Numbered from the stretch's first letter, positions 1-9,007 are shown. The stretch is 26,346 bases of DNA from Candidatus Thorarchaeota archaeon (GCA_016840385.1 JAEOSL010000041.1:1-26346), one strand, 5' to 3'. The notes: generated by a model not told the origin, from the sequence alone. Numbers and translations: made by a program.

Positions 1-95
1 TCAAAGAGTGTGGCATGTTTCAGAAGTATCCCGAGTTAATGGATGCATTGAGTTTACATGGTGATAATACGAAAGCATGGGTTCTCGATGCATAG
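1..95 (+). CDS. 3' end of an unknown protein (partial)
   Basis: The frame beginning at base 3 is open to a TAG at 93-95 and gives 30 residues ending in ...NTKAWVLDA. The 5' part lies outside the window. The stretch reads like the end of a soluble helical protein, but it is too short to assign a family. It runs towards the protease gene, which ends at 200. The 104 bases between the two stops show no gene and no obvious hairpin terminator. It could also be a chance open frame. Confidence 0.45.
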   Translation, partial: KECGMFQKYPELMDALSLHGDNTKAWVLDA

Positions 96-199
96 ATTCC
101 AATCATAAAAGCTAAGCTGTGTCATGTAAGTTCAGTTCTATAATTTGGACTGCCTGTGGTGAAAGATGCGGATCCTCTATAGGGATTGGAACCAAGTTC

Positions 200-3100
200 C
201 TACCAGTAACCATACTGCCCGAATTTATTCAGCTCATTATCCCACTTATACACATAGAAAGTGTTTCTATGAGGTTTCTCCATGAGTACTCCAATCTCTG
301 CTTGTCCATCATCATTGAAGTCATCAACGACAAGATCCAAGGCACTATTACCCATTCGAAACGGGAAAAGTTCAGTGGGATGATACCACACTCTATATCT
401 AGGAAACCATGTGATGAATCGAACCACGTTACAATAAGGACCTTCTGCTAAGTATGCAATATTACATTGTACAGAATCATAGACATGTCCATGATGCAGT
501 TTAGAAATTCTTGACTGAAGGTCAACCTTATTTGAATGAATGGAATGACTGATAATATTCATTCCTGAATCGAAATGCAAGTCAATGAGTACCAAGTCAT
601 CCTCGCCTATATGCACCACAATTTCATCTTGACGGTCTCCATCAAAATCTCCCACAAGCATATCATTAACTGGGGCAAGAAAGGGGGATGACTTACAGAG
701 GATGATGTGGGTATTGGAGAGATTGTCTAACTCTAAATTCCTAAAATCTCCTGTTGGACCATCCCATTGTAGTATTGAAGCTGTGAGGTATCTTCCAGGC
801 GCTAGATAGACTGTTGGAGTATCTGGTTGTAAAGGACCGGGTTGGAAACCTGGATTTGGTTGTAGATTCGGTAGACGCTCATTTATTCTACCAGTTGCAT
901 CTATCTCTCCTATGATGACCAGCCAATCAAAGTCTTGACCGTTATGTTTTAGCTTAGCAACATGAAGCAACCTCTCTTGGATAATGGACCCACTAATTGA
1001 TTGTCGAATTTCAGGTGAAGACACAGATGGAGTAGTAGTTGAATTTGTGCTCCATCTGTCTGTAGCAGAATCATACTTCGCAACAACAATATGATTTCCT
1101 TGATGTATCACGATACAATCATTACTATCATTGATTCGAGCGGATAAGACCTGAACTATCTCATCATCTAGTGGAGTCTTGTATTGTGATAGGGGATAAT
1201 CTCCAGAATCAAACACAGCTCCTAAAGATGTCCATTCTCCATTCTCTAGATACTTTTCGATTTTAAAGGAGTTGAGTGCCTCGCTGTTGAAAGGCGACAC
1301 CCACTGCAGGGCCAATTCATCCTTACCATCACCATTGAAATCACCAATAGCAAGATGTTTTCCCATTGGTGTTACAGAATTCAGAACTATCTCATGTCTA
1401 ACATACTCAGAATTCAAACGTTGATGTTGCCAGTAGACTCCATCATACGGACCGTTCATATCCCAAGTTTCCTGAAGGCTCCAGAACATTCCACTTATTG
1501 CGTTTGGGTGAGAGAAATAAGGAACGTTATGGTGAGGTGGGAACCTTGTCTGAATCAAAACGCAAGACTTGTTTCTGAGATATTTGATTCTTCTCACCTG
1601 TACTATTCCCTCGAAATCTTTCCTTGCACTCTTAACTGCCAAGAATGCGTCTAGAAATCCATAACCATATCGTGGGTGCCAACCTTCTTCATTTTCACCA
1701 AGCTGATGATTTCTTGTCTTCCGTGTTGTAAGGCGCAGGATGTTCATCACATCCTCAGCTCTGAGTGCGTTAGACCCCACTTCGTGCATGATTGAAACAA
1801 CTCCAGATATCACCGCTGCCGCACACGAACTATCGCCCCCTCTCCCTAATCGAAGAGTCCGACCATTAGGATATAGTGTATTTCCTGGTCGGAGGTACAA
1901 AGGAACTGTCCCAGCATCAACAAGTATATCCAGGTACAATCCCCAAGATTGAGTATTCACGTCATTATCAAATTCTCCGCTTCCTACTGCAAACGAATTC
2001 TCTAATGTGGCGAGTCTTGTCAATGTGCCTAATGCATCATTATTTCCAGCACTACAGGAAAAGACTATGCCAGATCCTTGATTACCATTTCGCGCTATAA
2101 ATTCCAAGAAACTAGCAGTACCTGAGCTGTCAAAAACGTTATCAGCTGGAGCAATGCTAAAATTCGCTGCTCTAATATCCTTACTACATGATAGAATGAA
2201 TAAATGCATTAGTGATGTTATCCACATTCTAGTATAGTGAGTAGCTAGCTCTGGGTAAAAGAACCAATCACCATTCTCCTCGTAGGCAAACTGTTTCAGG
2301 AATTCCCAGGAATCAGAACGAAATGGGATAATCTTTGTCCCTGGTGCGACTGTATAATAATTCAAATTGTTCAGATTGTTCGTGAAAACAACTCCACCAA
2401 TAATTCCAGCCATTTGAGAACCATGTGTGTAATGTCCGTTATCCAAATCGATATCAAGCGGATCCGGTGGAGACCTTGGGTCATTATCTTGGTCAGTAGC
2501 ATCATAACCTGATAAATCAAAGATTATTCCCTCATGATCAAAGAAATTACCTTCAAAAACTGAAACTGTCTGTCTTGATGCTATAAAAATATCTTCCAGA
2601 CCACTCAAGTCATCCATCATTGACCTGTTGATGAGGCGCCAAGCACGATCTATATGGTTCTTGTACGTTATTTGATGCATGGTTGGACTAGGTGGAAATA
2701 CCTGAAGTGGTTTGGTTCTCACATTCTTTCCTATTACGTGAAAATCTGGAATTGCATTTTTCACTTTGGGGTTGGACGAGATTTCAAGTAGTGTATCTGA
2801 AATCCTGTCAATCATTCCCTTTGGCAGTGTCATTCTAGCGAATGGCACAATGGTCCGTTTCTTCTCATCATCCACCTCATCTACTTTCTTTGACTCAATT
2901 TCCCCTACTATCTCAAATAGACTTGGTTTCTCTATCTCTCTAATCCTATCTCCACTCTTTTGTTTGATCGTCAGGTCTTGACCCACATCGAGACTTTCAT
3001 GTGCAAATTTTGAGAGGATTTCTCTTCGTTCAATTTCACTGACATCACCCTCAAATAGTACAAAGATCTCTCCAGTTGGAAATATGAAGCAATCATCTTC

Positions 3101-3367
3101 AAGGGCATATCCCCAGATGACAGACAAATCAGAATTGTTTGAGATACTTCTTTCTAAATTATCAGCATCTTTTACTCGTACCTCACTTGCATAAGATGGA
3201 CCTTTTTGTCTTAGAAACAGAATCTTAGAGCGACTGGAGTAGTACTCGTACCAACTCTCAACCTGAGGTTTTATCTTCCTTCTAAGAGTTTCATATTCGT
3301 CTTTTGTTATCTCTATTACTGCTACCTCTTTTGTGAAGTTACGAAGGTCATAATGTTCTTGTGGCAA
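200..3367 (-). CDS. Subtilisin-like (S8) serine protease with C-terminal FG-GAP/VCBS repeats
   Basis: A 1055-residue protein. Residues 1-230 are a charged N-terminal region with no signal peptide or membrane segment. The S8 domain spans about 260-585: THGSQMAG gives catalytic His315, the SAGNN motif gives oxyanion Asn442, and GDSSCAAAVISG gives nucleophile Ser514. The strand that normally carries the catalytic Asp reads VSVFEGN, so Glu272 sits where Asp is expected. The C-terminal half holds calcium-binding FG-GAP/VCBS signatures near 675-687 (GDFNGDGKDE), 906-916 (GDFDGDRQDE) and 1015-1025 (DDFNDDGQAE), typical of a beta-propeller adhesion module. The start is a TTG, supported by GGAGGG at 3376-3381 with an 8-base spacer. 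The family is usually exported, so the missing signal peptide is odd. It stands alone in its transcription unit. The family call is secure; substrate and location are unknown. Confidence 0.88.
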   Translation of the reverse strand: MPQEHYDLRNFTKEVAVIEITKDEYETLRRKIKPQVESWYEYYSSRSKILFLRQKGPSYASEVRVKDADNLERSISNNSDLSVIWGYALEDDCFIFPTGEIFVLFEGDVSEIERREILSKFAHESLDVGQDLTIKQKSGDRIREIEKPSLFEIVGEIESKKVDEVDDEKKRTIVPFARMTLPKGMIDRISDTLLEISSNPKVKNAIPDFHVIGKNVRTKPLQVFPPSPTMHQITYKNHIDRAWRLINRSMMDDLSGLEDIFIASRQTVSVFEGNFFDHEGIIFDLSGYDATDQDNDPRSPPDPLDIDLDNGHYTHGSQMAGIIGGVVFTNNLNNLNYYTVAPGTKIIPFRSDSWEFLKQFAYEENGDWFFYPELATHYTRMWITSLMHLFILSCSKDIRAANFSIAPADNVFDSSGTASFLEFIARNGNQGSGIVFSCSAGNNDALGTLTRLATLENSFAVGSGEFDNDVNTQSWGLYLDILVDAGTVPLYLRPGNTLYPNGRTLRLGRGGDSSCAAAVISGVVSIMHEVGSNALRAEDVMNILRLTTRKTRNHQLGENEEGWHPRYGYGFLDAFLAVKSARKDFEGIVQVRRIKYLRNKSCVLIQTRFPPHHNVPYFSHPNAISGMFWSLQETWDMNGPYDGVYWQHQRLNSEYVRHEIVLNSVTPMGKHLAIGDFNGDGKDELALQWVSPFNSEALNSFKIEKYLENGEWTSLGAVFDSGDYPLSQYKTPLDDEIVQVLSARINDSNDCIVIHQGNHIVVAKYDSATDRWSTNSTTTPSVSSPEIRQSISGSIIQERLLHVAKLKHNGQDFDWLVIIGEIDATGRINERLPNLQPNPGFQPGPLQPDTPTVYLAPGRYLTASILQWDGPTGDFRNLELDNLSNTHIILCKSSPFLAPVNDMLVGDFDGDRQDEIVVHIGEDDLVLIDLHFDSGMNIISHSIHSNKVDLQSRISKLHHGHVYDSVQCNIAYLAEGPYCNVVRFITWFPRYRVWYHPTELFPFRMGNSALDLVVDDFNDDGQAEIGVLMEKPHRNTFYVYKWDNELNKFGQYGYW

Positions 3368-3413
3368 ATCAGTATCCCTCCATATATCAAAAATAATCTA
3401 TTGATTAGCTCAT

Positions 3414-3425
3414 TAATAAATTATA
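3414..3425 (-). promoter_or_regulatory. Candidate TATA box of the S8 protease gene
   Basis: On the minus strand this reads TATAATTTATTA, an AT-rich archaeal TATA-like element about 30 bases upstream of the GGAGGG ribosome site. The remainder of the 257-base divergent gap (3368-3624) must also hold the promoter for the rightward gene. A weaker TTATACT lies near 3535-3541, but I cannot assign it firmly. Confidence 0.35.
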
Positions 3426-3624
3426 GCTAGCGCCCAAATTCTTTCAGTTGAACTCAAGATAATCAAATATAGATTCAATTTGATTTTGGACTATTTCATT
3501 TTCAGAAAATATGTCCTTTTCAATCCCTATTGGCATTATACTCTCATGGACATATTGTGCAAAACGAAAGTACCAAACATCGGCACAAAGTGTTTAGGGA
3601 AAAAAAGGATTGTAGGAGAATCAC

Positions 3625-5349
3625 ATGATGTCTAATTGCCCAGCTGGTAGAAGCTGTTCATCGTGTCCATATGAACCGATGTGTAGTGGTTGTCTAGAAG
3701 CTAGGTGTGTTCATGTTAGAGAGAAGAATTCATCAGTTGACCACTCAAAAGCGAAATGCTCTTTTTGTGAAATGAAACGAATTGATGACTCATGCCCAAC
3801 CACAAATCCTCCACCCCCAAAAGAACTTACACTGATGGGACCATGGGTTTTAGAGCAGACTTTAGGTGAGTGGAAAATAAATCTGGATGAAGTGACTAAA
3901 CAGCCAGAGGAACCAGATTGGCCACTCCTGATTCCTGAAGTGTCAGATATCACAGAGACCACGTCACGATTAGGTGTCTGGCGTGATGAGGGAGATTGGA
4001 AGTTCCGAAAGTGGAACCCTATTGCATGGGACATGACTGGATACCTCTTCGATAATATTCAAGGAGCTCCTTGGGTTCGGGACCCAGAGGTCCTTCAAGA
4101 GGAAGATTGGCGATTCATTCTTGGACCTGAAGAGAACTGGATAACCAATATTCTGATGGTTGACCGTCTTCCAGATAGATTGGCAATGCAGACTCCACCC
4201 ACAGCAATCATGATTGCGTATCTGAATCGAATGTGGGCATATCACTGGAAGATGCTCACAAAAGATTCTCCTAGATTATGGATGCTCACACATGGATATC
4301 CAAGCTATATCGACTGGCCTCCAGCATGGCACTGGAATCTTGGAATGCGAATGTTATCCAGTTTAGCTGCGTACATCGGCTCACAGGGGTATGAAATGAT
4401 GGGCTATCCTGAGGGGGTTTGGTATCCAGATATGAGTAAGAAAACGGACCAATATCATCGACTTCCTCATGCTATTGCTAAGGGTGGTGAACGACTTCTC
4501 TGGGATCCAGATGTCAACTATTATGGTGCAAGAGAAGTAGACTGGACACGATTTCCAGGAATCATACCATTTGTTCCCGGAGCAGATACAAATCAACTTT
4601 CATGGTTTACGAAGCAGATTGTGAAAATGGGATATACTACTGTCGCAATTGATGCAGTGAACTCGATAGCTCATGAGAACTTCAAGGGTCTTCCTGAAGC
4701 AGTTGCCGCGGTGAGGGGTGCTGGTGCTAAGTACGTTATTGTATACGGACCTTGGCCACTTCACCCTCCGTCAAGAGATGTTCCTATTCACAATGTATCT
4801 TACATTCCTACTGCATTACACATGGACATGACAAACACACCTGCTAGATTCTGGAGAAAGAAGAAGGAAACAAAGTCCGGAGAGAAAAGACGGTGGCGTA
4901 AACTTCCCAACTATCGATGGGTCAATCTCTCCGAAGTGATTTACAATGAGGATGCTGAAATCTGCACATGTCCAGCCTGTCAAGCTGCGCGAATTAAGGA
5001 GGTTGATCCACGAAGTATCTGGCGTTGGGGGCATATGTTGAATGCGGGAGATGAATGGGAGCAGCGGATGATGAAACGGAGAAGTAAGACGTTTGAGCCT
5101 GGAGTCCCGGAGAAGAACATCCGATTGTGGTATCAAGGTCCATCATATACAGTCTTTCGGAAATGCCTGCATTACCCTCCAGAAATCCAGTGGAGGGGGA
5201 TTGATGATATTGTGAACTCAATTGAGTTTTTGGATACAAAGATGGAGTTCACATTTCCGGATGGAGAAAGGGTGGGAGTCAACAAGATTCGCTGGACTTG
5301 GTTTCCTGAAGGGCACACTTGGGAATGGGAGTTTCCGTTTCTAGGTTAA
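3625..5349 (+). CDS. Trp-rich protein with Cys-rich N-terminus and TGT-like zinc motif, function unknown
   Basis: A 574-residue soluble protein. The first 57 residues hold nine cysteines (C5, C11, C14, C20, C23, C28, C45, C48, C57), consistent with zinc or Fe-S binding. About 33 of 574 residues are Trp, roughly 6%, far above the usual ~1%. Residues 320-380 alternate strand and helix like part of a TIM barrel. At 447-452 CTCPAC is followed by His470 in a helical stretch, reminiscent of the CxCxxC...H zinc site of tRNA-guanine transglycosylases (TGT) and their DNA-acting relative DpdA, although the Cys-to-His spacing (18) is shorter than I expect for TGT. I see no other deazaguanine gene nearby, so TGT-like activity is only a hypothesis. 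AGGAG at 3614-3618 lies 6 bases before the first of two tandem ATGs. The gene is convergent with the membrane protein, 23 bases away. Confidence 0.7.
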   Translation: MMSNCPAGRSCSSCPYEPMCSGCLEARCVHVREKNSSVDHSKAKCSFCEMKRIDDSCPTTNPPPPKELTLMGPWVLEQTLGEWKINLDEVTKQPEEPDWPLLIPEVSDITETTSRLGVWRDEGDWKFRKWNPIAWDMTGYLFDNIQGAPWVRDPEVLQEEDWRFILGPEENWITNILMVDRLPDRLAMQTPPTAIMIAYLNRMWAYHWKMLTKDSPRLWMLTHGYPSYIDWPPAWHWNLGMRMLSSLAAYIGSQGYEMMGYPEGVWYPDMSKKTDQYHRLPHAIAKGGERLLWDPDVNYYGAREVDWTRFPGIIPFVPGADTNQLSWFTKQIVKMGYTTVAIDAVNSIAHENFKGLPEAVAAVRGAGAKYVIVYGPWPLHPPSRDVPIHNVSYIPTALHMDMTNTPARFWRKKKETKSGEKRRWRKLPNYRWVNLSEVIYNEDAEICTCPACQAARIKEVDPRSIWRWGHMLNAGDEWEQRMMKRRSKTFEPGVPEKNIRLWYQGPSYTVFRKCLHYPPEIQWRGIDDIVNSIEFLDTKMEFTFPDGERVGVNKIRWTWFPEGHTWEWEFPFLG

Positions 5350-5372
5350 GCTGAACAATTCCGAAAGATCTA

Positions 5373-6047
5373 CTAATATCCCCTTCTTTTTGGTTGGGGT
5401 TCATCTTGCAAGAATGAAAGAACACACATAATCACACAAAGCATCGCTATCAGAGGAATACCAAGAGTGTATGAGATGTCAATAGGTATTGATGAATAGA
5501 TAACAAATGAGATAGCAGGTGCAGCAATAAATGAAACAACGATAAGAAAACCAAGACAAACTTTGGGATTCCAATCAGCTGTCTCAACCAATATGACACC
5601 AATGGCTGTAACAACTAGTCCAGCAATGGTTCCTATGATTGGAGCGAACACAATTTGGAAACCAATACCTGTGGCAAAAAAGAATCCAGTGACAAGTGCA
5701 CCCAAGAATATTCCCATTTGTTCGAAATGCTTCATGATACCCATAAGCAACAAGGCAGGTAAGAGAAGTATATACGTTGGGAAATAAACCGCATATGATA
5801 ACACAGGTGATTCAGAATGTAATAATATTACGCCAAGGGTTAGGATTACACTTGATAATACAAGTAAAAGATTCGACACCTTATATTGCATTTCAAAAAT
5901 CAGAGCTGAGATGAATATCCCAAGACCAACCCACATGAATATCCAATAGATTGATGGGCTAAAAAAGAATGGTATAATCAAAGCAGCAAACCCAAAGATA
6001 CAAAGGAAACTCCATGGAAAATGGAAACCTAATCTATGCGTACTCAT
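5373..6047 (-). CDS. Polytopic membrane protein, about 8 TM helices, function unknown
   Basis: A 224-residue, very hydrophobic protein. Likely membrane helices fall near 11-29, 32-51, 58-76, 81-104, 110-130, 132-154, 163-185 and 193-213, with a short charged C-terminal tail (QPKRRGY). I recognise no catalytic or transport motif. The only charged residues inside the bundle are in short loops (HFEQ near 107, ETADWNPK near 155). The start is an ATG with a weak GAGG upstream. A good TATA box at 6084-6092 implies a short leader, so this is probably a single-gene transcription unit. It could be a small transporter-like or stress membrane protein, but the sequence does not say which. Confidence 0.75.
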   Translation of the reverse strand: MSTHRLGFHFPWSFLCIFGFAALIIPFFFSPSIYWIFMWVGLGIFISALIFEMQYKVSNLLLVLSSVILTLGVILLHSESPVLSYAVYFPTYILLLPALLLMGIMKHFEQMGIFLGALVTGFFFATGIGFQIVFAPIIGTIAGLVVTAIGVILVETADWNPKVCLGFLIVVSFIAAPAISFVIYSSIPIDISYTLGIPLIAMLCVIMCVLSFLQDEPQPKRRGY

Positions 6048-6083
6048 TACATCGTCGCCTCTATTATTTATGAGCTAGCGTAT

Positions 6084-6092
6084 GATATAAAG
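6084..6092 (-). promoter_or_regulatory. TATA box for the membrane protein gene
   Basis: On the minus strand this is CTTTATATC, close to the archaeal TATA consensus. With the usual spacing of about 25 bases, transcription would start near 6060, leaving a leader of about 15 bases before the ATG at 6047. The rest of the 158-base gap 6048-6205 is AT-rich and shows no gene. Confidence 0.5.
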
Positions 6093-6205
6093 ATATTCGA
6101 ATTCCAATCCGTTGAAACATTTGCCTTACTGAAATATCTGAAAAATTGATTTTTGCGATAACAAAAGGGTAGTCACACATATCTGCAGGATGATGTATTA
6201 AAAAT

Positions 6206-6664
6206 TCAAATCTTGAATTTTGATTCCCGAAGAAATTCCAGAAGATTGATACATTTCACACCGAGTGCGTTGCAGACACGAGGAATTGTAACTTTATCGG
6301 GATTGAGTTTCTCTTCAGTAACAACTGTTAGGTCATTCACTGAAGCCAAAGCTATAACAAATGGATCCGCCTTGTTTGATGTCGAATGGGGAATAACCCA
6401 ACCGGGAAAACGATGGTTTACAATATCATCAACAATTCGATCTTGCGCAGAATCGGTAGATTGGAATACTTTCCTACGTCTATCTTTAAGAAATTCATGT
6501 ATTTCATCTTGAATTGGTCTGATTTCATCGTAGACATATATCGTTGCAACAATTACATCGTTGTCTATTTGACTACTAATCCAATCCCATACTGAAGGAA
6601 AAATATCTAGTGGATAAATATGATTCAAATCAATGAAAGAACATGTATCGAAACTATATTCCAT
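6206..6664 (-). CDS. DUF4411-type PIN-domain protein (probable toxin RNase)
   Basis: A 152-residue PIN-like protein. Candidate metal-binding acids are Asp6 in MEYSFDTCSFID, Glu47 in YVYDEI and Asp100 in SNKADPFVIALA, followed by TVVTEE. PIN domains of this group are predicted Mg-dependent RNases. The ATG at 6662-6664 is chosen because the protein then begins at the first PIN strand, as family members usually do. A TTG 24 bases upstream would overlap the neighbouring gene. It follows the XRE-ImmA gene by 10 bases in the same direction, the classic arrangement of an XRE-ImmA/IrrE plus DUF4411 pair that behaves like a toxin-antitoxin or stress module. Toxicity is inferred from family and context. 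Confidence 0.82.
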   Translation of the reverse strand: MEYSFDTCSFIDLNHIYPLDIFPSVWDWISSQIDNDVIVATIYVYDEIRPIQDEIHEFLKDRRRKVFQSTDSAQDRIVDDIVNHRFPGWVIPHSTSNKADPFVIALASVNDLTVVTEEKLNPDKVTIPRVCNALGVKCINLLEFLRESKFKI

Positions 6665-6674
6665 TGACTTGCCA

Positions 6675-7829
6675 CTACCTCTTATCAAAAACCAACTGCT
6701 CCAGTTGAGGCAGATGTCTAAGTTTCATTCCAAGCATCTTTGACAATTCACTCTTAGTTATTGCCTTATTCTCGAAAGCATTCAGAATTAGTTTAGTGTA
6801 CGTTGAACCTTCTTTCCTCAAAATTCGCTCATGACCCCGTTCACCAAACCCTTTCGGTTTTCTATCCTCCCTTTCCTTCTTCCATTCACTCCGCTTATAT
6901 CCATAATAAATCGATGATGTAAGATTTAGAATCAACAATCTTCGCAGAATAACTTCCCTACTTACACCAAAGAATGATGACAGTGTGTGAAGCTCTTTCT
7001 CGTTCCATTCTTCTTTAGGTTCCCCTATTTTCTCCTTTATCATAGAAAGAAGTTTTTCTCTTGGTACCAGAGCTGCACCTGCAACATGATTGCAAAAGAC
7101 CTCATCATTGTGTGAATCGTTACGGAATCTGACTTCACACATGGTTGATTTACCAAGCATAATGTGACAGAATTCATGAAGCAGGGAAAACGCACGTGCT
7201 TCTGGAGGATCTTTCCGATTTACTGCAATTACAGGATAAGGTTTCTCTGCAATAGACAAACCCCGCATTTCATGAATAGGCACACTTGTAGCCTGAAAGA
7301 CTAATATTCCCCTTGATTCAACTGTATGTCGCCAGAAATTGAAGGATTTGTAAGAGTCTATCTTTTTAATAGGGTATTCTTTCGAAACACCGAGAATATT
7401 CCGTAGGACCATCCCAACCTCTTCAGGATCTTGATGTAGGTTTAAACTGCCAATGAAATTCCATTCAAAATCTGCACCATATGATGAAAGTTCCATTGCA
7501 TACCCACGTTTTTCGTAGATTCTTCTAACCTCAAGACGAAGTTCTGGTGATATTGGTTCATCTTCATTTTCCGGCAATCGTCTAAAAACTGGCATTTTGA
7601 GAGATTCCGGTACATCCTGAAAGTAGAATAATGCGGGAGGACGATTGTAAATTCTTGCTGCACTTCGTAACTTTGCAATAGTAAGAAATTTAGTTCCAGC
7701 TTCACACGAAGTTAAGTCAAATGCAGTAATCCCAATTTTGTGTGCTGCGAGATCAAGGTCAAACCCAGCTTCCTCTCGACACCATCTAAGAATTCGTGGG
7801 TTTATTTGAGGAAGATAGCCTTTACTCAT
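6675..7829 (-). CDS. XRE-type HTH plus ImmA/IrrE metallopeptidase (probable antitoxin/regulator)
   Basis: A 384-residue protein. Residues about 9-65 form a helix-turn-helix of the XRE type (PRILRWCREEAGFDLDLAAHK...). The middle carries the ImmA/IrrE zinc protease motif LLHEFCHIMLG (His218, Glu219, His222), with a downstream third-ligand region EVFCNHVAGAALVP. The C-terminal ~80 residues are basic and helical. ImmA/IrrE proteins cleave repressors or antitoxins; here the DNA-binding and protease domains are fused, as is common for partners of DUF4411 PIN proteins. The start at 7829 is preferred over an upstream in-frame codon (7883) because AGGA lies about 8 bases before it and because it removes a non-homologous 18-residue leader. 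It is the first gene of a two-gene operon and probably represses its own promoter. Confidence 0.85.
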   Translation of the reverse strand: MSKGYLPQINPRILRWCREEAGFDLDLAAHKIGITAFDLTSCEAGTKFLTIAKLRSAARIYNRPPALFYFQDVPESLKMPVFRRLPENEDEPISPELRLEVRRIYEKRGYAMELSSYGADFEWNFIGSLNLHQDPEEVGMVLRNILGVSKEYPIKKIDSYKSFNFWRHTVESRGILVFQATSVPIHEMRGLSIAEKPYPVIAVNRKDPPEARAFSLLHEFCHIMLGKSTMCEVRFRNDSHNDEVFCNHVAGAALVPREKLLSMIKEKIGEPKEEWNEKELHTLSSFFGVSREVILRRLLILNLTSSIYYGYKRSEWKKEREDRKPKGFGERGHERILRKEGSTYTKLILNAFENKAITKSELSKMLGMKLRHLPQLEQLVFDKR

Positions 7830-8010
7830 TTTTAAACATCCTAAGAAGAGAATGCTATGGCAGAATGAAACGAAATGACTCAAATCTCTTTCTCTGGTTG
7901 TTAAAATTTGGATTTTCGAAGATCTCCTTGAATTCTCCCTTCTCAGTATTGATGATTTAACAACCTAGTTAAACTCCTTTCAAGTTTACGAGAACAAAAG
8001 GTACTATCCA

Positions 8011-8036
8011 TACTCCGATGTAAAGACCTCGGAGTA
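8011..8036 (+). promoter_or_regulatory. Perfect hairpin occluding the ribosome site of the HNH gene
   Basis: TACTCCGA (8011-8018) and TCGGAGTA (8029-8036) are exact reverse complements, giving an 8-bp stem with a 10-base loop. The only good Shine-Dalgarno, GGAG at 8031-8034 (9 bases before the ATG at 8044), lies inside the right arm. In RNA this would hide the ribosome site. In DNA it could equally be a dyad operator. Confidence 0.6.
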
Positions 8037-8043
8037 AAAGTGC

Positions 8044-8997
8044 ATGTCAGGTGGGAGTTCTAAGTCAGACCCATATCATCAGAAAGACCCACCTAAGAGA
8101 AGCAAGGCAAATGATGACGAACTTCTTCCCAAGTCGTATAGAGGTGCTGTGAAACCAAAGCGAATTGACATCCTACCTAATGGTCAAAAGAGATTCGTCT
8201 ATGATTGCAAGCATTGTGGAAAAGAGAGATCTTTCGAGAAGAGGAAGACTGCAAAGAATGCGTTTTGTGATAGGAAGTGTTCTCACGAATGGCAGAAGTA
8301 TGGAAGACCACCTCCAGTATTCTCTAAAGAAGCAAGGAAGAAAATATCAGATACACATAGAGGATTATGGGCGGACCCTGAACATAGAGCTAAACGGATG
8401 GCGGCTCATAAAAAAGCCACACAAACTCCAGAGTATCTTGCAAAACTCAAGAAATCTGCAAAAGAAGTTGCTTCACGGCCAGATTGGAGAGAAAAACAAT
8501 CAAAAGCTCGCAAAGGTAAGAAGAGACCTCCAGAAGTAGGAAGGAATATCTCAGCTGCTAAGATGGGGCATCCGGTTTCTGATGAAACACGAAAGAAACT
8601 TGCTGAAGCGAATAGTGGTGAGAATTCATTTTTCTGGAAAGGAGGAATATCCGGTGAGAAAGCCAAGTTCTATGCAAGTTGGGAATGGGGGAAACAAAAG
8701 GAGAGAACAAAAGCGCGGGATGATAATACATGTCAGGGTTGTGGTTGGAATGAAGAAGAGGTGAAAGCAGTTGACCAAACTCTGAATAGTCATCATGTGA
8801 TTCCTCTAGAAGATTATGATGGGGAGTGGAAGAGTTATCCCGATGACAAGATTGCTACTGTGTGTGATACATGTCATGGAACTTCTGAATATCAAGATGG
8901 AGATGAAAAATTGCCAGTCAATGGACGTGGTGAAGATGCACGATTAGATAGACTGTCCAACCCGAAGAGTGAGCAGTCAACTCTTGATGAGTTTTAG
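8044..8997 (+). CDS. HNH endonuclease with NUMOD3 motifs (free-standing homing-endonuclease-like)
   Basis: A 317-residue basic protein. Residues 55-79 form a Cys4 zinc finger (C55, C58, C75, C79). The middle has repeated NUMOD3-like DNA-binding motifs: FSKEARKKISDTHRG near 93-107, PEVGRNISAAKMG near 163-175, and VSDETRKKLAEANSGE near 178-193, followed by NSFFWKGG. The C-terminal HNH nuclease has C230xxC233, His250-His251 (SHHVIPLED) and C274xxC277-His278. NUMOD3-HNH proteins are typically encoded by introns, phages or free-standing selfish genes and cut specific DNA sites. It ends 10 bases from the end of nrdD, a gene class often targeted by homing elements, but nrdD is intact here. Signs of transfer are its family, its isolation in the local layout and its own leader hairpin. 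Confidence 0.88.
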   Translation: MSGGSSKSDPYHQKDPPKRSKANDDELLPKSYRGAVKPKRIDILPNGQKRFVYDCKHCGKERSFEKRKTAKNAFCDRKCSHEWQKYGRPPPVFSKEARKKISDTHRGLWADPEHRAKRMAAHKKATQTPEYLAKLKKSAKEVASRPDWREKQSKARKGKKRPPEVGRNISAAKMGHPVSDETRKKLAEANSGENSFFWKGGISGEKAKFYASWEWGKQKERTKARDDNTCQGCGWNEEEVKAVDQTLNSHHVIPLEDYDGEWKSYPDDKIATVCDTCHGTSEYQDGDEKLPVNGRGEDARLDRLSNPKSEQSTLDEF

Positions 8998-9007
8998 CAA
9001 ATGCAAT

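Noticed and set aside
3625..5349. DNA 7-deazaguanine modification (Dpd-type) system
   Set aside because: Only a loose zinc-motif resemblance exists and no other dpd-type, queuosine-type or restriction gene is in the window.
6665..6688. TTG start for the PIN gene, eight codons upstream
   Set aside because: It would overlap the ImmA gene and add residues before the first PIN strand; the ATG at 6664 fits the family.
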